Positions 50,634-59,085 of a stretch of DNA of 64,000 nt are shown piece by piece (the first letter of the stretch is position 1; every line of letters starts with the position of its first letter). The DNA is from Actinospica robiniae DSM 44927 (GTDB lineage: Bacteria > Actinomycetota > Actinomycetes > Streptomycetales > Catenulisporaceae). Location: contig NZ_KI632511.1 of the NCBI RefSeq assembly GCF_000504285.1, positions 2,849,372 through 2,913,371 on the forward strand, in the 5' to 3' direction. Under the pieces are notes generated by a model. That model was not told the DNA's origin. It ran no database searches and saw only the letters and a list, made by a program, of their open reading frames with translations. The position numbers were made by a program, and so were the translations under genes.

Positions 50634-52082
50634 CTAGCGGGCGCGGACAGTCGCGAGCAGCGGCGGAGACTCCCAGCCGGGCTCCGCGCCTGCCCGCCAC
50701 CGCTCGAGCGCCGGCCGCGGCGGCCGCACGCCGCCGAGCACGTACAGGCAGACGGCGATCACCACGCCCGCGCACGAGATCCCGAAGCAGATCCACAGCG
50801 CCGTGCGCGTGCCCGCGATCGGATTCGACTCGGCCACCTGCGCCACCCGGAGCAGGATCGGCGCCACCATGAACGCGGCGACCGCCCGGATCAGCTCGAT
50901 GAGCGCGAACACGCGCTGCACGTTGTTCGAGCGCAACGAGAATCCGGCGATGAACAGCGCCGGCACGACCGACGCGCCCACTCCGAAGCCGATCAGCCCC
51001 GACCCCACCGCCACCAGGACGGCCGTGGGCGGCGCCGCGGCGTTCACCACCAGGATCCCGATGGCCAGCATCAGCAATCCGGCCAGGGCGTAGTAATGCA
51101 GCAGCCGCGTCTTGAAGACGATCCCGAAGATGACCGCGGTGAGCAACGCCGCGCCGAACTCGGGCAGGTAGAGCAGGCCCAGGTGCAGCGGCGTGAACCG
51201 GCCGGTCAGCACGGCCGCGGTCAGCGAGATCGCCGACACCGAAGCCGCCGCCGCGCACACGGCGGCCGTGATGCCGGCGATCGGGAAGGTGCTGACCAGG
51301 CCGCGCACGCACAGCAGGGGGTTGGCGCCGACGTATTCGTGCACGACGAGCCCCACGATCAGCAGTAGTCCGCCGATCAGCGGAACCCACACCAGGGGGT
51401 TGCGGAAGGAGTGCGTGAGCAGCTCCGACGCGCCGTAGAACGCTGCGACGCACCCGCAGAAGGCCAGGCTGAGCGCGATCGGATCGCGCGGCGCGTCCGG
51501 GTTGGCGGGGGGATCGTCCTCGAAGGTCAGGATCGAGAGGGCCAGTGCGGCGACGGCGATGCCCGCGATGATCCAGAACAGCGGCCGCCAGCCGTGCGCC
51601 GAGGCCTGGATCCCGCCGATCACCGGACCCAGCGCGACCGCGCCGAAGATGCACACGTTCAGGATCATCGCCGTCTCGCGCATCCGCTCCAGCGAGTACC
51701 CCAGGATCAGCGGCGGCACGGCCGCGATCAGCAGCAGGCTGGTGCACAGGCCCTGCAGCACGTGCCCCACGATGAACATCGCCGGGCCGGTCGCCGCGGC
51801 GGCCAGCACCGAGCCGATCACCAGCAGGCTGCCGTACACCAGCAGCATCCGGCGCTGCGGCTGGTGCTGCGCGAGCTGCACCGCCAGGATCGTGCCCACC
51901 GCGTAGCCGGCGTTGGCGAGGCCCGCGGCCAGGCTGATGGTCTGTTCGCTCATCCGCAGCTGGGCGGCGATGATCGGGGAGACCGCGTTCAGGGCCGCCG
52001 AGAGCGCCAGGTAGGGCACCAGCGCGAGGACGACCATCGTCGCGACCGCCGGATACCGGCGGGCCAGCGGACCCTTTCGCAT
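50634..52082 (-). CDS. MFS transporter (EmrB/QacA-like drug exporter family)
   Basis: 482 residues from ATG 52080-52082 with GGAGAAG nine bases upstream. About 13-14 TM helices are visible. The helix 1 region reads ALVPYLALSAALNAVSPIIA, with a motif A-like turn after helix 2 (AQHQPQRRMLLVYGSL) and a motif C-like GAVALGPVIGGIQA in helix 5, typical of drug:H+ antiporters with 14 helices. A basic C-terminal tail follows. The substrate is unknown; it is oriented like the GH95 gene but a shared transcript is uncertain because of the operator-like sequence between them. Confidence 0.88.
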   Translation of the reverse strand: MRKGPLARRYPAVATMVVLALVPYLALSAALNAVSPIIAAQLRMSEQTISLAAGLANAGYAVGTILAVQLAQHQPQRRMLLVYGSLLVIGSVLAAAATGPAMFIVGHVLQGLCTSLLLIAAVPPLILGYSLERMRETAMILNVCIFGAVALGPVIGGIQASAHGWRPLFWIIAGIAVAALALSILTFEDDPPANPDAPRDPIALSLAFCGCVAAFYGASELLTHSFRNPLVWVPLIGGLLLIVGLVVHEYVGANPLLCVRGLVSTFPIAGITAAVCAAAASVSAISLTAAVLTGRFTPLHLGLLYLPEFGAALLTAVIFGIVFKTRLLHYYALAGLLMLAIGILVVNAAAPPTAVLVAVGSGLIGFGVGASVVPALFIAGFSLRSNNVQRVFALIELIRAVAAFMVAPILLRVAQVAESNPIAGTRTALWICFGISCAGVVIAVCLYVLGGVRPPRPALERWRAGAEPGWESPPLLATVRAR

Positions 52083-52220
52083 GAGCCGTCTTCTCCATTC
52101 ATCGGCGGGCCCGGGCTGAGCGACATCCAAGCCGAGACGCGGCCGCGGATCACGGACGTTCACCCTGGAGAAGGCGCGGCGGACGGCCGAACGGAGCATG
52201 CGGGCTGTTATGTTCGGGCC

Positions 52221-52964
52221 ATGTCTCGAGCGGCGATCTCGGCGCACCGCGGCGGATCCGGCCACGACGCGGCCGACGGCTCCGCGAAGCCGCACGAGTC
52301 GTACCGGGCCGCCGCCGAGAGCGGCGCGGACTACGTCGAGATCGACATCCGCCAGACCCGTGACGGCGTGCTCGTGGACTACCACGACGAGCTCTGCGGC
52401 CCGGACGGCCGCGCCGTCGCCGACCTCGGATACGGCCGGATGTGTGAACTGCTGGGCTATGCCGTGCCGCTGGCGGCGGAGGCGATGGGGGTGCTCGCCG
52501 GCAAGGCCGCGTGCCACCTCGACCTGAAGGGCGCCGGGTACGAGGCTCCGGCGGTCAAGCTCGCGCTCGACGCCTTCGGCCCGGACGCGTTCGTGGTCAC
52601 GACGCTCGAGGACGCCTCGATCGCCCGGATCCGCCGCGAGTTCCCGGAGGTCCGCACCGCGCTCGCGCTCGGCGGGGATCTGCAGGGCCTGCGTCCGGAC
52701 CGGCGCGTCGCGGCGCGGCTGGGCGACGTGTTCCCGATCCGGCGGCTGCGCGCCTGCGGGGCGCACTGGGCCGCGCTGAACTACCGGCTCGTCCACGCCG
52801 GAGTGCTGCGCCGGTGCGCGGCCCACGGCATCGGCACGATGCTGTGGACGGTGGACCGGGACGAGCTGATCGCGAAGTTCCTGAGCGATCCCCGGGTCGA
52901 GGTGGTGATCACGAACTGTCCGGCCCGGGCGCGCGCCCTGCGCGACCGGCTGGGAGAAGCCTGA
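52221..52964 (+). CDS. Glycerophosphodiester phosphodiesterase
   Basis: 247 residues from ATG 52221. The TIM-barrel GDPD motif is complete: ISAHRGGSGHDAADGSAKPH (catalytic HR), YVEIDIRQTRDGVLVDYHDE (metal Glu/Asp and second catalytic His), LDLKGAGYEAPAVKLALDAF (metal Glu-like position) and GTMLWTVDRDELIAKFLSDP (TVD). It hydrolyses deacylated phospholipids to glycerol-3-phosphate and an alcohol. No signal peptide, so cytoplasmic. It diverges from the MFS gene and may be co-transcribed with the HAD phosphatase 110 bp downstream, although an AT-rich palindrome there suggests an own promoter. Confidence 0.9.
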   Translation: MSRAAISAHRGGSGHDAADGSAKPHESYRAAAESGADYVEIDIRQTRDGVLVDYHDELCGPDGRAVADLGYGRMCELLGYAVPLAAEAMGVLAGKAACHLDLKGAGYEAPAVKLALDAFGPDAFVVTTLEDASIARIRREFPEVRTALALGGDLQGLRPDRRVAARLGDVFPIRRLRACGAHWAALNYRLVHAGVLRRCAAHGIGTMLWTVDRDELIAKFLSDPRVEVVITNCPARARALRDRLGEA

Positions 52965-53015
52965 CGCCCGCGCCGCCCGCGCCGCAGGCCCCGCGTTCCG
53001 CCGCCCTCCGCCGCG

Positions 53016-53036
53016 TTTGTACAATTGCAATACAAA
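53016..53036. promoter_or_regulatory. AT-rich palindrome upstream of HAD phosphatase
   Basis: TTTGTA and TACAAA form 6-bp arms of the 21-bp element at 53016-53036 (centre CAATTGCAA), 38 bp before the ATG. It stands out in base composition and looks like an operator covering the promoter. Confidence 0.5.
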
Positions 53037-53074
53037 TCACGCACACGTGGCCCCCACGAACTCGCGGAGGACAG

Positions 53075-53743
53075 ATGCCGTTGTCGGCCGCCCGCGCCAT
53101 CCTGCTCGACATGGACGGGACGCTGGTGAACTCCGACGCCGCCGTCGCACGCGCCTGGCACCGCTGGGCCGACCGCCACGGACTCGACGGCGGCTACGCC
53201 TACCGGATCTCGCACGGACGGCAGTCGCACGACACAATGGCCGAACTCCTGCCGGACCGGCCACTGGCGCAGCACCTGGCCGACTCGCGCGAGCTGGTCG
53301 CCGGGGAGACCGCAGACCTCGAAGGGGTGATCCCGGTCCCCGGCGCCGCCGGGCTCCTCGCCGCGCTCGCCGGCGTCCCGCACGCGCTCGTGACCTCGGC
53401 CAGCGACCCGCTAGCCCGCGCCCGGATGGGCGCCGCCGGGCTCCCGCTGCCATCCGTCCTGATCACGGCCGAGCTGGTCAGCGCGGGCAAGCCGGCCCCC
53501 GACGGCTTCCTCAAGGCCGCCGCCGAGCTCGGCGTGGATCCGGCCGACTGTCTCGCGTTCGAAGACTCCGGCGCCGGCATCGCCGCCGCGAAGGCCGCCG
53601 GCATGCGTGTGGTCGGCATCGGCGAGCGGGCGGCCGCCCACGGACCGACACTGCACGTCACGGACTTCGACGACCTCTCGGTCACCAAGACGTCCGACGG
53701 CGGCGTGCACATCAGGGGCGGTGGCGCTGTCGGGGGCGTGTGA
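53075..53743 (+). CDS. HAD-superfamily sugar phosphatase
   Basis: 222 residues from ATG 53075 with GCGGAGG upstream. HAD motif I is AILLDMDGTLVNSDAAVARA (nucleophile and acid Asp), motif II is ALVTSASDPLARAR, motif III Lys is in SAGKPAPDGFLKAAAELGVD and motif IV is CLAFEDSGAGIAAAKAAGMR. The helical cap after motif I (YRISHGRQSHDTMAELLP) is of the type found in beta-phosphoglucomutase-like sugar phosphatases. It should remove phosphate from small sugar phosphates. The product ends in an unusual Gly/Val tail (RGGGAVGGV). Confidence 0.9.
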   Translation: MPLSAARAILLDMDGTLVNSDAAVARAWHRWADRHGLDGGYAYRISHGRQSHDTMAELLPDRPLAQHLADSRELVAGETADLEGVIPVPGAAGLLAALAGVPHALVTSASDPLARARMGAAGLPLPSVLITAELVSAGKPAPDGFLKAAAELGVDPADCLAFEDSGAGIAAAKAAGMRVVGIGERAAAHGPTLHVTDFDDLSVTKTSDGGVHIRGGGAVGGV

Positions 53744-53795
53744 GACGCTTTCAGGTGACGGCAGCTCATATTCACCCGGAGAACAAGGGGGCCTC

Positions 53796-54614
53796 GTGGA
53801 CGTAGGCACCAGGCGTGACGTCCTGCTCGGCTCGGAAGAGCTCGATCGGTACGCAGCATCGCTCATCATCGCCGACGGCTACCCCTCCACGCGGCTGTTC
53901 CTCTCCCACCCCGAGGTGCGCTTCGACGAGACGACCCTGTGGGTCCCGCCGGGCCCCTGGCACGTCACCGGCCACCGCAACCGCCGCGACGCGCCGGCCG
54001 CGATGAGCGACCCCGAGCTGCCCGACTTCGACGGCGAGCCCATCGTCGACCCGGCGCTCACCGCCCGCTGGCGAGCGTCCGGCCTGCTCGTCGACCAGCA
54101 CGGACGCCCCGTCCACCCGGACTGGCGCGGCCTGCTCGCGCATCCGGGCATCGGCCTGCCCACCGGTCTCGGCTTCTTCTGGCGCTGGGGCCCGAACGCG
54201 ACGGTGGACGCGCTCGTCACCCGCCGCGCCCGCAGCGGCACCCAGATCCTGCTCGTGCGTCGGCGCGACGTCGGCAAGTGGGCGCTGCCCGGCGGATTCG
54301 TCGACCGCGAAGACGCCTCCGTGCAGGACGCTGCGCTGCGCGAACTGGCCGAGGAGACCGGCCTCGTCCTGCCCGCGCCCCGCACCGAGATAGCCCTCGC
54401 TCTGCGCTCCCCCAACGCGATCACCACGCTGCACGCGTGGACCGAGAACACGGTCGTGCTGGTCAACGGAGACGAGGACCACCTGGCCGACGCCGTGCTC
54501 ACGCCCGCCGAAGCAGAGGTCTCCGACGTCGCTTGGACCGACCTCGCGGCAGCCCGGGAGCTGGAGATGTTCGACCGGCACGCCTCTTACCTGTCGCTGG
54601 TGAGAGAGGCCTGA
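53796..54614 (+). CDS. NUDT9/TRPM2-like ADP-ribose hydrolase (Nudix)
   Basis: 272 residues from GTG 53796 with AAGGGGG upstream. The C-terminal Nudix domain has WALPGGFVDREDASVQDAAL followed by RELAEETG. The segment before it, FFWRWGPNATVDALVTRRAR, matches the RWGPNxAxDxxVTR block characteristic of mammalian NUDT9 and the TRPM2 channel NUDT9-homology domain. The N-terminal half (LFLSHPEVRFDETTLWVPPG, then SDPELPDFDGEPIVDPALTA and SGLLVDQHGRPVHPDWRGLL) follows the same order as the NUDT9 core. The expected reaction is ADP-ribose to AMP and ribose-5-phosphate. The Nudix box has one extra residue, and REL-AEE provides the metal Glu pair. Confidence 0.85.
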   Translation: MDVGTRRDVLLGSEELDRYAASLIIADGYPSTRLFLSHPEVRFDETTLWVPPGPWHVTGHRNRRDAPAAMSDPELPDFDGEPIVDPALTARWRASGLLVDQHGRPVHPDWRGLLAHPGIGLPTGLGFFWRWGPNATVDALVTRRARSGTQILLVRRRDVGKWALPGGFVDREDASVQDAALRELAEETGLVLPAPRTEIALALRSPNAITTLHAWTENTVVLVNGDEDHLADAVLTPAEAEVSDVAWTDLAAARELEMFDRHASYLSLVREA

Positions 54615-54636
54615 TCAGCGCGGTCGTCTCCACCAC

Positions 54637-55605
54637 CTAGCAGGAGCCGCCCGCATCGAGTCGTGCGCGCAGCTCTTCCGGGATGGTCAGTTCGGCCGCG
54701 CCCAGGACATCCTCGAGCTGCTCGACCGAAGTCACGCCGAAGACCGGGATGATCGGAAGGGCGCCGCCCATCAGCCAGGCGAGCACGACCTGACCCGCCG
54801 GGGCGCCCAGCTCGGCGGCCACCTCGTCGAGCACGCGGAGGCGCTCGCGCGAAGCCGCGTGGCCGAAGCTGCCGGGCAGCGGGCGGTCCCGGTGCAGGTA
54901 CGAGCCGGCCAACAGCGGCGAATAAGCCAGGATACTCATATCAGTGTGCTCGGACGCATAGTCGATCAGCTCGTCCGTCACCACGTGCAGCTGTGCCGGA
55001 GCGGGATGGGGCCACAGGTAGCTGCCTGCCTGCTGGACGCAGCTATAGCCCGGCAGACCGTGATCCGCGGCGATCCGCCGGGCCCGCTCGATCCGCCAGG
55101 TGGCCGAATTGCTGCAGCCCAGTACGGCGGCGGCGCCCTCCTCCACCAGGCCGGCGAATGCCCCCACCGTCTCCTCCAGCGGCGTCGACCGGTCGTCGTA
55201 GTGGGCGTAGAGCAGTCCTACCTGCTCGAGGTCGAGGCGCCGCAGCGAGTCGAGAGCCGCCTTGCGCACCACCGCGGCGGACAATCCCTCGAAGTTCTCC
55301 GGGACGGGCCGGCCGATCACGGTGGTGCGGCAGCCGATCTTGGTGGCGACGGTCACGCGGTCGGCCGCCTTGCGCGAGCGCAGCCAACGGCCGATCAGCT
55401 CCTCGCTCTCTCCGCCGTCCTTGGCGCCGACCCACTGGTTGTAGCAGTCGGCCGTGTCGACGAAGCTGCCGCCGGCGTCGAGGAACCGGTCCAGGATGGC
55501 GAAGGCCGTCGCCTCGTCGACGGACGTGCCGAAGTACATGGTGCCGAGGCACAGCCGGCTCACCCGGAGGCCGGCCGCCTCCGGCCCGATGTCTTGGTAA
55601 AGCAT
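54637..55605 (-). CDS. Aldo/keto reductase
   Basis: 322 residues from ATG 55603-55605 after GGAAGGTAG. The AKR barrel is recognisable by SRLCLGTMYFGTSVDEATAF, GGSFVDTADCYNQWVGAKDG (catalytic Asp and Tyr), VTVATKIGCRT (Lys) and LLYAHYDDRSTPLEETVGAF (His). The C-terminal NADPH-binding region contains IIPVFGVTSVEQLEDVLGAA. It is divergent from a MocR-type regulator gene with three GGTCTGG boxes between them. AKRs linked to MocR/PdxR regulators can be pyridoxal reductases of B6 salvage, so that is a reasonable but unproven guess. Confidence 0.88.
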   Translation of the reverse strand: MLYQDIGPEAAGLRVSRLCLGTMYFGTSVDEATAFAILDRFLDAGGSFVDTADCYNQWVGAKDGGESEELIGRWLRSRKAADRVTVATKIGCRTTVIGRPVPENFEGLSAAVVRKAALDSLRRLDLEQVGLLYAHYDDRSTPLEETVGAFAGLVEEGAAAVLGCSNSATWRIERARRIAADHGLPGYSCVQQAGSYLWPHPAPAQLHVVTDELIDYASEHTDMSILAYSPLLAGSYLHRDRPLPGSFGHAASRERLRVLDEVAAELGAPAGQVVLAWLMGGALPIIPVFGVTSVEQLEDVLGAAELTIPEELRARLDAGGSC

Positions 55606-55621
55606 TGATCTACCTTCCGAT

Positions 55622-55698
55622 GGTCTGGGCTCCGCGGAAAACGGTAGCGTGTCAATGGTCTGGTTCAGCAGGCCAATACCGCGCGGGAAAACCAGACC
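55622..55698. promoter_or_regulatory. Three GGTCTGG boxes between AKR and MocR genes
   Basis: GGTCTGG occurs at 55622-55628 and, as GGTCTGGTT, at 55657-55665, 35 bp apart; the inverted form AACCAGACC is at 55690-55698. MocR/PdxR-type regulators typically recognise short repeated GGTCTG-like half sites, so these fit the adjacent regulator. Confidence 0.6.
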
Positions 55699-55724
55699 GA
55701 TCACGGACAGGGGCGGGCATCGCG

Positions 55725-57164
55725 GTGGAGTCGTCGGACGGCGGGTTCTGGCTGGAGATCGCGGGCGGGGGCGGCCCCGGGAGCCGGCATCGGCGGCTGG
55801 CCCACGCGTTGCGGGAGGCGGTGCGGGAGCAGCGGCTGCCACCGGGCTCGCCCTTGCCGCCGAGCCGGCAGCTGGCCGCGGATCTGGGCTGTTCGCGCTG
55901 GGTCGTGACGGAGGCGTACGGGCAGCTGATCGCCGAGGGCTATCTGGAGGCGCGGACCGGCTCGGCGACCCGGGTGCGCGTGCTGGACACCCCGGCTGCG
56001 CCGACGCCGGCCGTACCGGTGGGAACCGGCGTCCGGCCCACCGCCCTGCTCGACCTGACGCCGGGGCAGCCGGATCTGCGCTCCTTTCCACGGCGGGCCT
56101 GGGGAGCCGCGGTGCACCGGGCGCTGACCGAGGCCGCCGACGCCGATCTGGGCGCCCGCCCGCGCGGGGGCCATCCGCGCCTGCGCGCCGTGCTGGCCGA
56201 CTACCTCGGCCGGGTCCGCGGCGCCGCGGCACTCGGCCCAGATGTGTTGGTCTGCCGCGGAATCGCGGACGCGGTCAGCCAGATCTGCGTCGCGCTGCGC
56301 GAGAGAGGCATCCGGGAGATCGGCGTCGAAGAACCCTGCTGGGCGCAGGTGCGTCAGGCGGCGGGGGCGGCCGGGGTCGCGTGCGTACCCGTTCCGGTGG
56401 ACGAGCACGGCATCCGGGCGGATCTGCTCGCGAACGCGCGCGACGGCTCACACCCGTACGCGCGGCTGCGGGCGGTGGCGGTGACTCCGGCGCACCAGTT
56501 CCCCACCGGCTCGGTGCTCGCGCCGCAACGGCGGGCCGCGCTGCTGCGGTGGGCGGAGGCGGCGGACGGCCTGGTGCTCGAGGACGACTACGACGCCGAG
56601 TTCCGCTATGACCGGGAGCCGGTCGGGGTGCTGCAGGGCATCGCCCCGGCCCGGGTGGCCCTGCTCGGCTCGGTCAGCAAGACCCTGTCGCCCGGGCTCG
56701 GCCTGGGTTGGGCGGTGCTGCCGCCCGCCTGGCTGCCGAGGGTGCTGGCCGGGCGCTCGCCGACCACGCCGCCGCCGGTCGTGGACCAGCTGGCCTTGGC
56801 CTCGTTCATCGAGTCCGGCGGCTACGATCGGCACCTACGGGCCCTGCGACGCCGGTATCGGGACCGCCGGGCCGCGCTGATCGCGGCGATTCGGACCGCG
56901 TTGCCGCAGGCGGAGGTCAGCGGCGCCGACGCCGGCCTGCACCTGGTGATCCGGCTGCCTGGGCCGCGCGGTCCGGATTGGAGCGCCCGGCTGGTGCGGG
57001 CGGCGGCCGATCGAGGGCTGATGCTCTCGCCGCTGGACTTCTTCCACAGCAGCGGCGCGGACGTCGGCCGCGCTCTGGTGATCGGCTACGGCAGCCTGCC
57101 CGACCACGCGGTGGTACGAGCGGCCGACCTGCTTCGCGCGGCCGTGGTCATGGCAGAGCACTGA
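55725..57164 (+). CDS. MocR/PdxR-type GntR regulator with aminotransferase domain
   Basis: 479 residues from GTG 55725. The N-terminal GntR winged helix is HALREAVREQRLPPGSPLPP followed by SRQLAADLGCSRWVVTEAYG. From about residue 110 a fold-type-I aminotransferase domain follows, with PLP-binding elements GIADAVSQICVALRERG, VTPAHQFPTGSVLAP, LEDDYDAEFRYDREP and the Schiff-base Lys in LLGSVSKTLSPGLGLGW. Such regulators sense PLP or amino-acid aldimines. It diverges from an aldo/keto reductase it probably controls through the GGTCTGG boxes between the genes. The full-length domain order is normal for the family. Confidence 0.93.
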   Translation: MESSDGGFWLEIAGGGGPGSRHRRLAHALREAVREQRLPPGSPLPPSRQLAADLGCSRWVVTEAYGQLIAEGYLEARTGSATRVRVLDTPAAPTPAVPVGTGVRPTALLDLTPGQPDLRSFPRRAWGAAVHRALTEAADADLGARPRGGHPRLRAVLADYLGRVRGAAALGPDVLVCRGIADAVSQICVALRERGIREIGVEEPCWAQVRQAAGAAGVACVPVPVDEHGIRADLLANARDGSHPYARLRAVAVTPAHQFPTGSVLAPQRRAALLRWAEAADGLVLEDDYDAEFRYDREPVGVLQGIAPARVALLGSVSKTLSPGLGLGWAVLPPAWLPRVLAGRSPTTPPPVVDQLALASFIESGGYDRHLRALRRRYRDRRAALIAAIRTALPQAEVSGADAGLHLVIRLPGPRGPDWSARLVRAAADRGLMLSPLDFFHSSGADVGRALVIGYGSLPDHAVVRAADLLRAAVVMAEH

Positions 57165-57170
57165 TGAGTG

Positions 57171-58892
57171 TCAGCGCGGCGGGGCGACGCGACTGGTGTG
57201 CCGGCCGAGCCCGGCGCGGGTGGTGACGAGAACGTACCTGTCACCGGCGCCGATGTGCCGACCGTGGTCCGGGCGCCAGAGGTAGTCGCGAGCGGTGGGT
57301 GAGCGTACTGCGATCACCCGGATCTCGCCGGGCTCCTCGATGTCGCGCAGCGTCCGGCCGACCAGCTCCGAGCCCTCTTCCGCCACGAACTCGGCGATGA
57401 GCACGACGTGCCGGTGCACCGAGAGGGTGCCGAGCACTTCGCGGCCCATCAGCGCGGCGGCGAACGCGGGCGCCGCGAGGTAGGAGACTGAGCGCGAGGC
57501 CGCGTTGTCAAAGGACTGGTACAGGTGCGCGGCGAAGTCGTCGTCGAACAGTCGCAGGACGATGCGCACGTCCGGCGCGATGGCCCGCGCCTCCAGGCAC
57601 GCCTCCAGGTTGGCCGCGTCGTCACCGGTCAGCGCGATGACCGCGCGGCTGCGGTGCACGCGCGCCTGGCGCAGTTGGTGCTCGAGCGGCGCTTCGCCGG
57701 TGAGTACCGGGATGTCGAGCGCCCGCACCGCCAGGATGCCGCGCACGCTGACGTCGCTCTCTATGCAGACCACCGGGATGCCCAGCTGCTGTATCAGGGC
57801 CGCGACACGGGTGCCGACGTTGCCGAGGCCGATCACGACCACGTGGCCGCGCACGCCGCGGCTCGGCGGGCGCGGGGCCGAACGGCGCCGAGACGCGGCG
57901 TTCTCGACCAGGACGGCGGTGACGACGGCCATCAGCGGGACGCCGCTGAGCGTGATGGCCACCTGGGCGACCCGCTGCCAGGCTCCGCCGACGCCGGCCG
58001 ACCCGAGCTGGCCGTAGACGTCCGGCACCGCGGAGCCGGTCAAGTCGAGCAGCGCCTGGTACACCGCCCAGGCGAACGGGCGGGCCAGCGCCCAGATCAG
58101 GACGAACGAGCAGATGACCGCGAGGACCGCGCCGAGCAGCACCATCCGCAGCTGGACGCCGGTGAAGAAGCGCACCACGTCGACCAGCCGCCAGACCGTG
58201 CGGGCGCCGCGCGAGACGACCGGCTTGGGCTCCTCGTCCACGAAGCGCAGTACGGCCCGGCTGCCCGGATCGACCACCTGCTGCCGCTCGGTCCGGCCGA
58301 TCCAGATCGCGGCCGGGCCGGGCGCGTCCGGCAGCATCCGCATCCGGGCCAGATCCTGCCGGTCGATCCGGTCGGCGACGGTGCACAGGAAGTCCTCGCG
58401 CTCCCGGTCGGCGCTGATCTCGACGCTGACCGCCTGGTCGCCGACCCGGACCGAGTTCGGCCGGCGCAGCGCGGCGTTGACGAAGGCGGGCGCCGCGGTG
58501 GCGGACCGGGAGAGCGCGGAGCAGTTCTTCAGCAGCCGCTCGACGTGGGCGCCGAGGCGCTGGTTGTAGATCCGCAGCACGATGCGGATGCCCGGGTTCA
58601 GGGCCTGCACCCGCAGCGCGGTGTGGATGTTGCTCTGGTCGTCCCCGCCGACCAGGACGATGCCGCGGGCGGCGTCCGCGCCCGCGGCGGCCAGCGCCTC
58701 CTCGGTGACGGTGGCGGCCGGCACGACGCCGTCCGCCCCGAGGATCTTGCCGATCTCGGGCGCGTGGTCGTGGTCGCGGCTCGCCACGATGGCGACCACC
58801 GGCACGTCGTACTGCTCGGTCAGCTCGACGACCAAGCGGTGCGCGAGGGTGTTGGAACCGCAGACGATGTAATGGTCCGCGCGAGTCGACAT
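57171..58892 (-). CDS. RCK-TM-RCK protein (potassium-channel-like, no canonical filter)
   Basis: 573 residues from ATG 58890-58892. Residues 1-230 form a first RCK/TrkA-N-like region (HYIVCGSNTLAHRLVVELTE) and residues ~350-573 a second, with a canonical NAD motif GHVVVIGLGNVGTRVAALIQ and VLTGEAPLEHQLRQA. Between them lie two TM helices (LLGAVLAVICSFVLIWALAR and AQVAITLSGVPLMAVVTAVL) flanking a pore-like loop (LTGSAVPDVYGQLGSAGVGG) that lacks the TxGYGD selectivity filter. The RCK-membrane-RCK order differs from normal MthK/TrkA layouts. It may be a cation channel or transporter of the CASTOR/Castor-like type. It is nearly convergent with the MocR gene (6 bp between stops). Confidence 0.85.
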   Translation of the reverse strand: MSTRADHYIVCGSNTLAHRLVVELTEQYDVPVVAIVASRDHDHAPEIGKILGADGVVPAATVTEEALAAAGADAARGIVLVGGDDQSNIHTALRVQALNPGIRIVLRIYNQRLGAHVERLLKNCSALSRSATAAPAFVNAALRRPNSVRVGDQAVSVEISADREREDFLCTVADRIDRQDLARMRMLPDAPGPAAIWIGRTERQQVVDPGSRAVLRFVDEEPKPVVSRGARTVWRLVDVVRFFTGVQLRMVLLGAVLAVICSFVLIWALARPFAWAVYQALLDLTGSAVPDVYGQLGSAGVGGAWQRVAQVAITLSGVPLMAVVTAVLVENAASRRRSAPRPPSRGVRGHVVVIGLGNVGTRVAALIQQLGIPVVCIESDVSVRGILAVRALDIPVLTGEAPLEHQLRQARVHRSRAVIALTGDDAANLEACLEARAIAPDVRIVLRLFDDDFAAHLYQSFDNAASRSVSYLAAPAFAAALMGREVLGTLSVHRHVVLIAEFVAEEGSELVGRTLRDIEEPGEIRVIAVRSPTARDYLWRPDHGRHIGAGDRYVLVTTRAGLGRHTSRVAPPR

Positions 58893-58911
58893 GACGCCCG
58901 ATGGTAGAGCA

Positions 58912-59018
58912 CTGAGAGGTCGTCCGGGGAGGATCTGCCGCTCCCGGGCAGAGATGACCTGCAGCCTTCGAACCCAGAGCCGTTTCGCCCGGTGAATCCT
59001 CCCCGAACGACCTCTGAG
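58912..59018. repeat. Long inverted repeat element, 23-bp arms
   Basis: 58912-58934 and 58996-59018 are reverse complements with two mismatches in 23 bp (core AGGTCGTnCGGGGAGGAT), separated by 61 bases. It lies in the 5' region of the RCK gene. It could be a large operator pair, an RNA hairpin or a small MITE-like insertion. Confidence 0.7.
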
Positions 59019-59041
59019 CTCCTTGGGGGCGCCCGAACGGT

Positions 59042-59077
59042 CCGGAGCCCTGGCGACCCGGGTCGCCAGGGCTCCGG
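59042..59077. terminator. Perfect 36-bp palindrome, terminator of the SnoaL-like gene
   Basis: Two 18-bp arms (59042-59059 and 59060-59077, CCGGAGCCCTGGCGACCC and complement) meet with no loop, 8 bp after the stop of the SnoaL-like gene. Confidence 0.75.
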
Positions 59078-59085
59078 ATCCGGCG

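Noticed and set aside
54993-55700. Plus-strand open frame upstream of the MocR gene, which would lengthen it by about 240 residues
   Set aside because: It is antisense to the aldo/keto reductase and the GntR domain begins right after GTG 55725, the normal family start.
58960-58990. TTCGAACCC sequence resembling a tRNA T-loop
   Set aside because: No acceptor stem, anticodon arm or CCA context can be built around it; it lies inside the loop of the inverted-repeat element.
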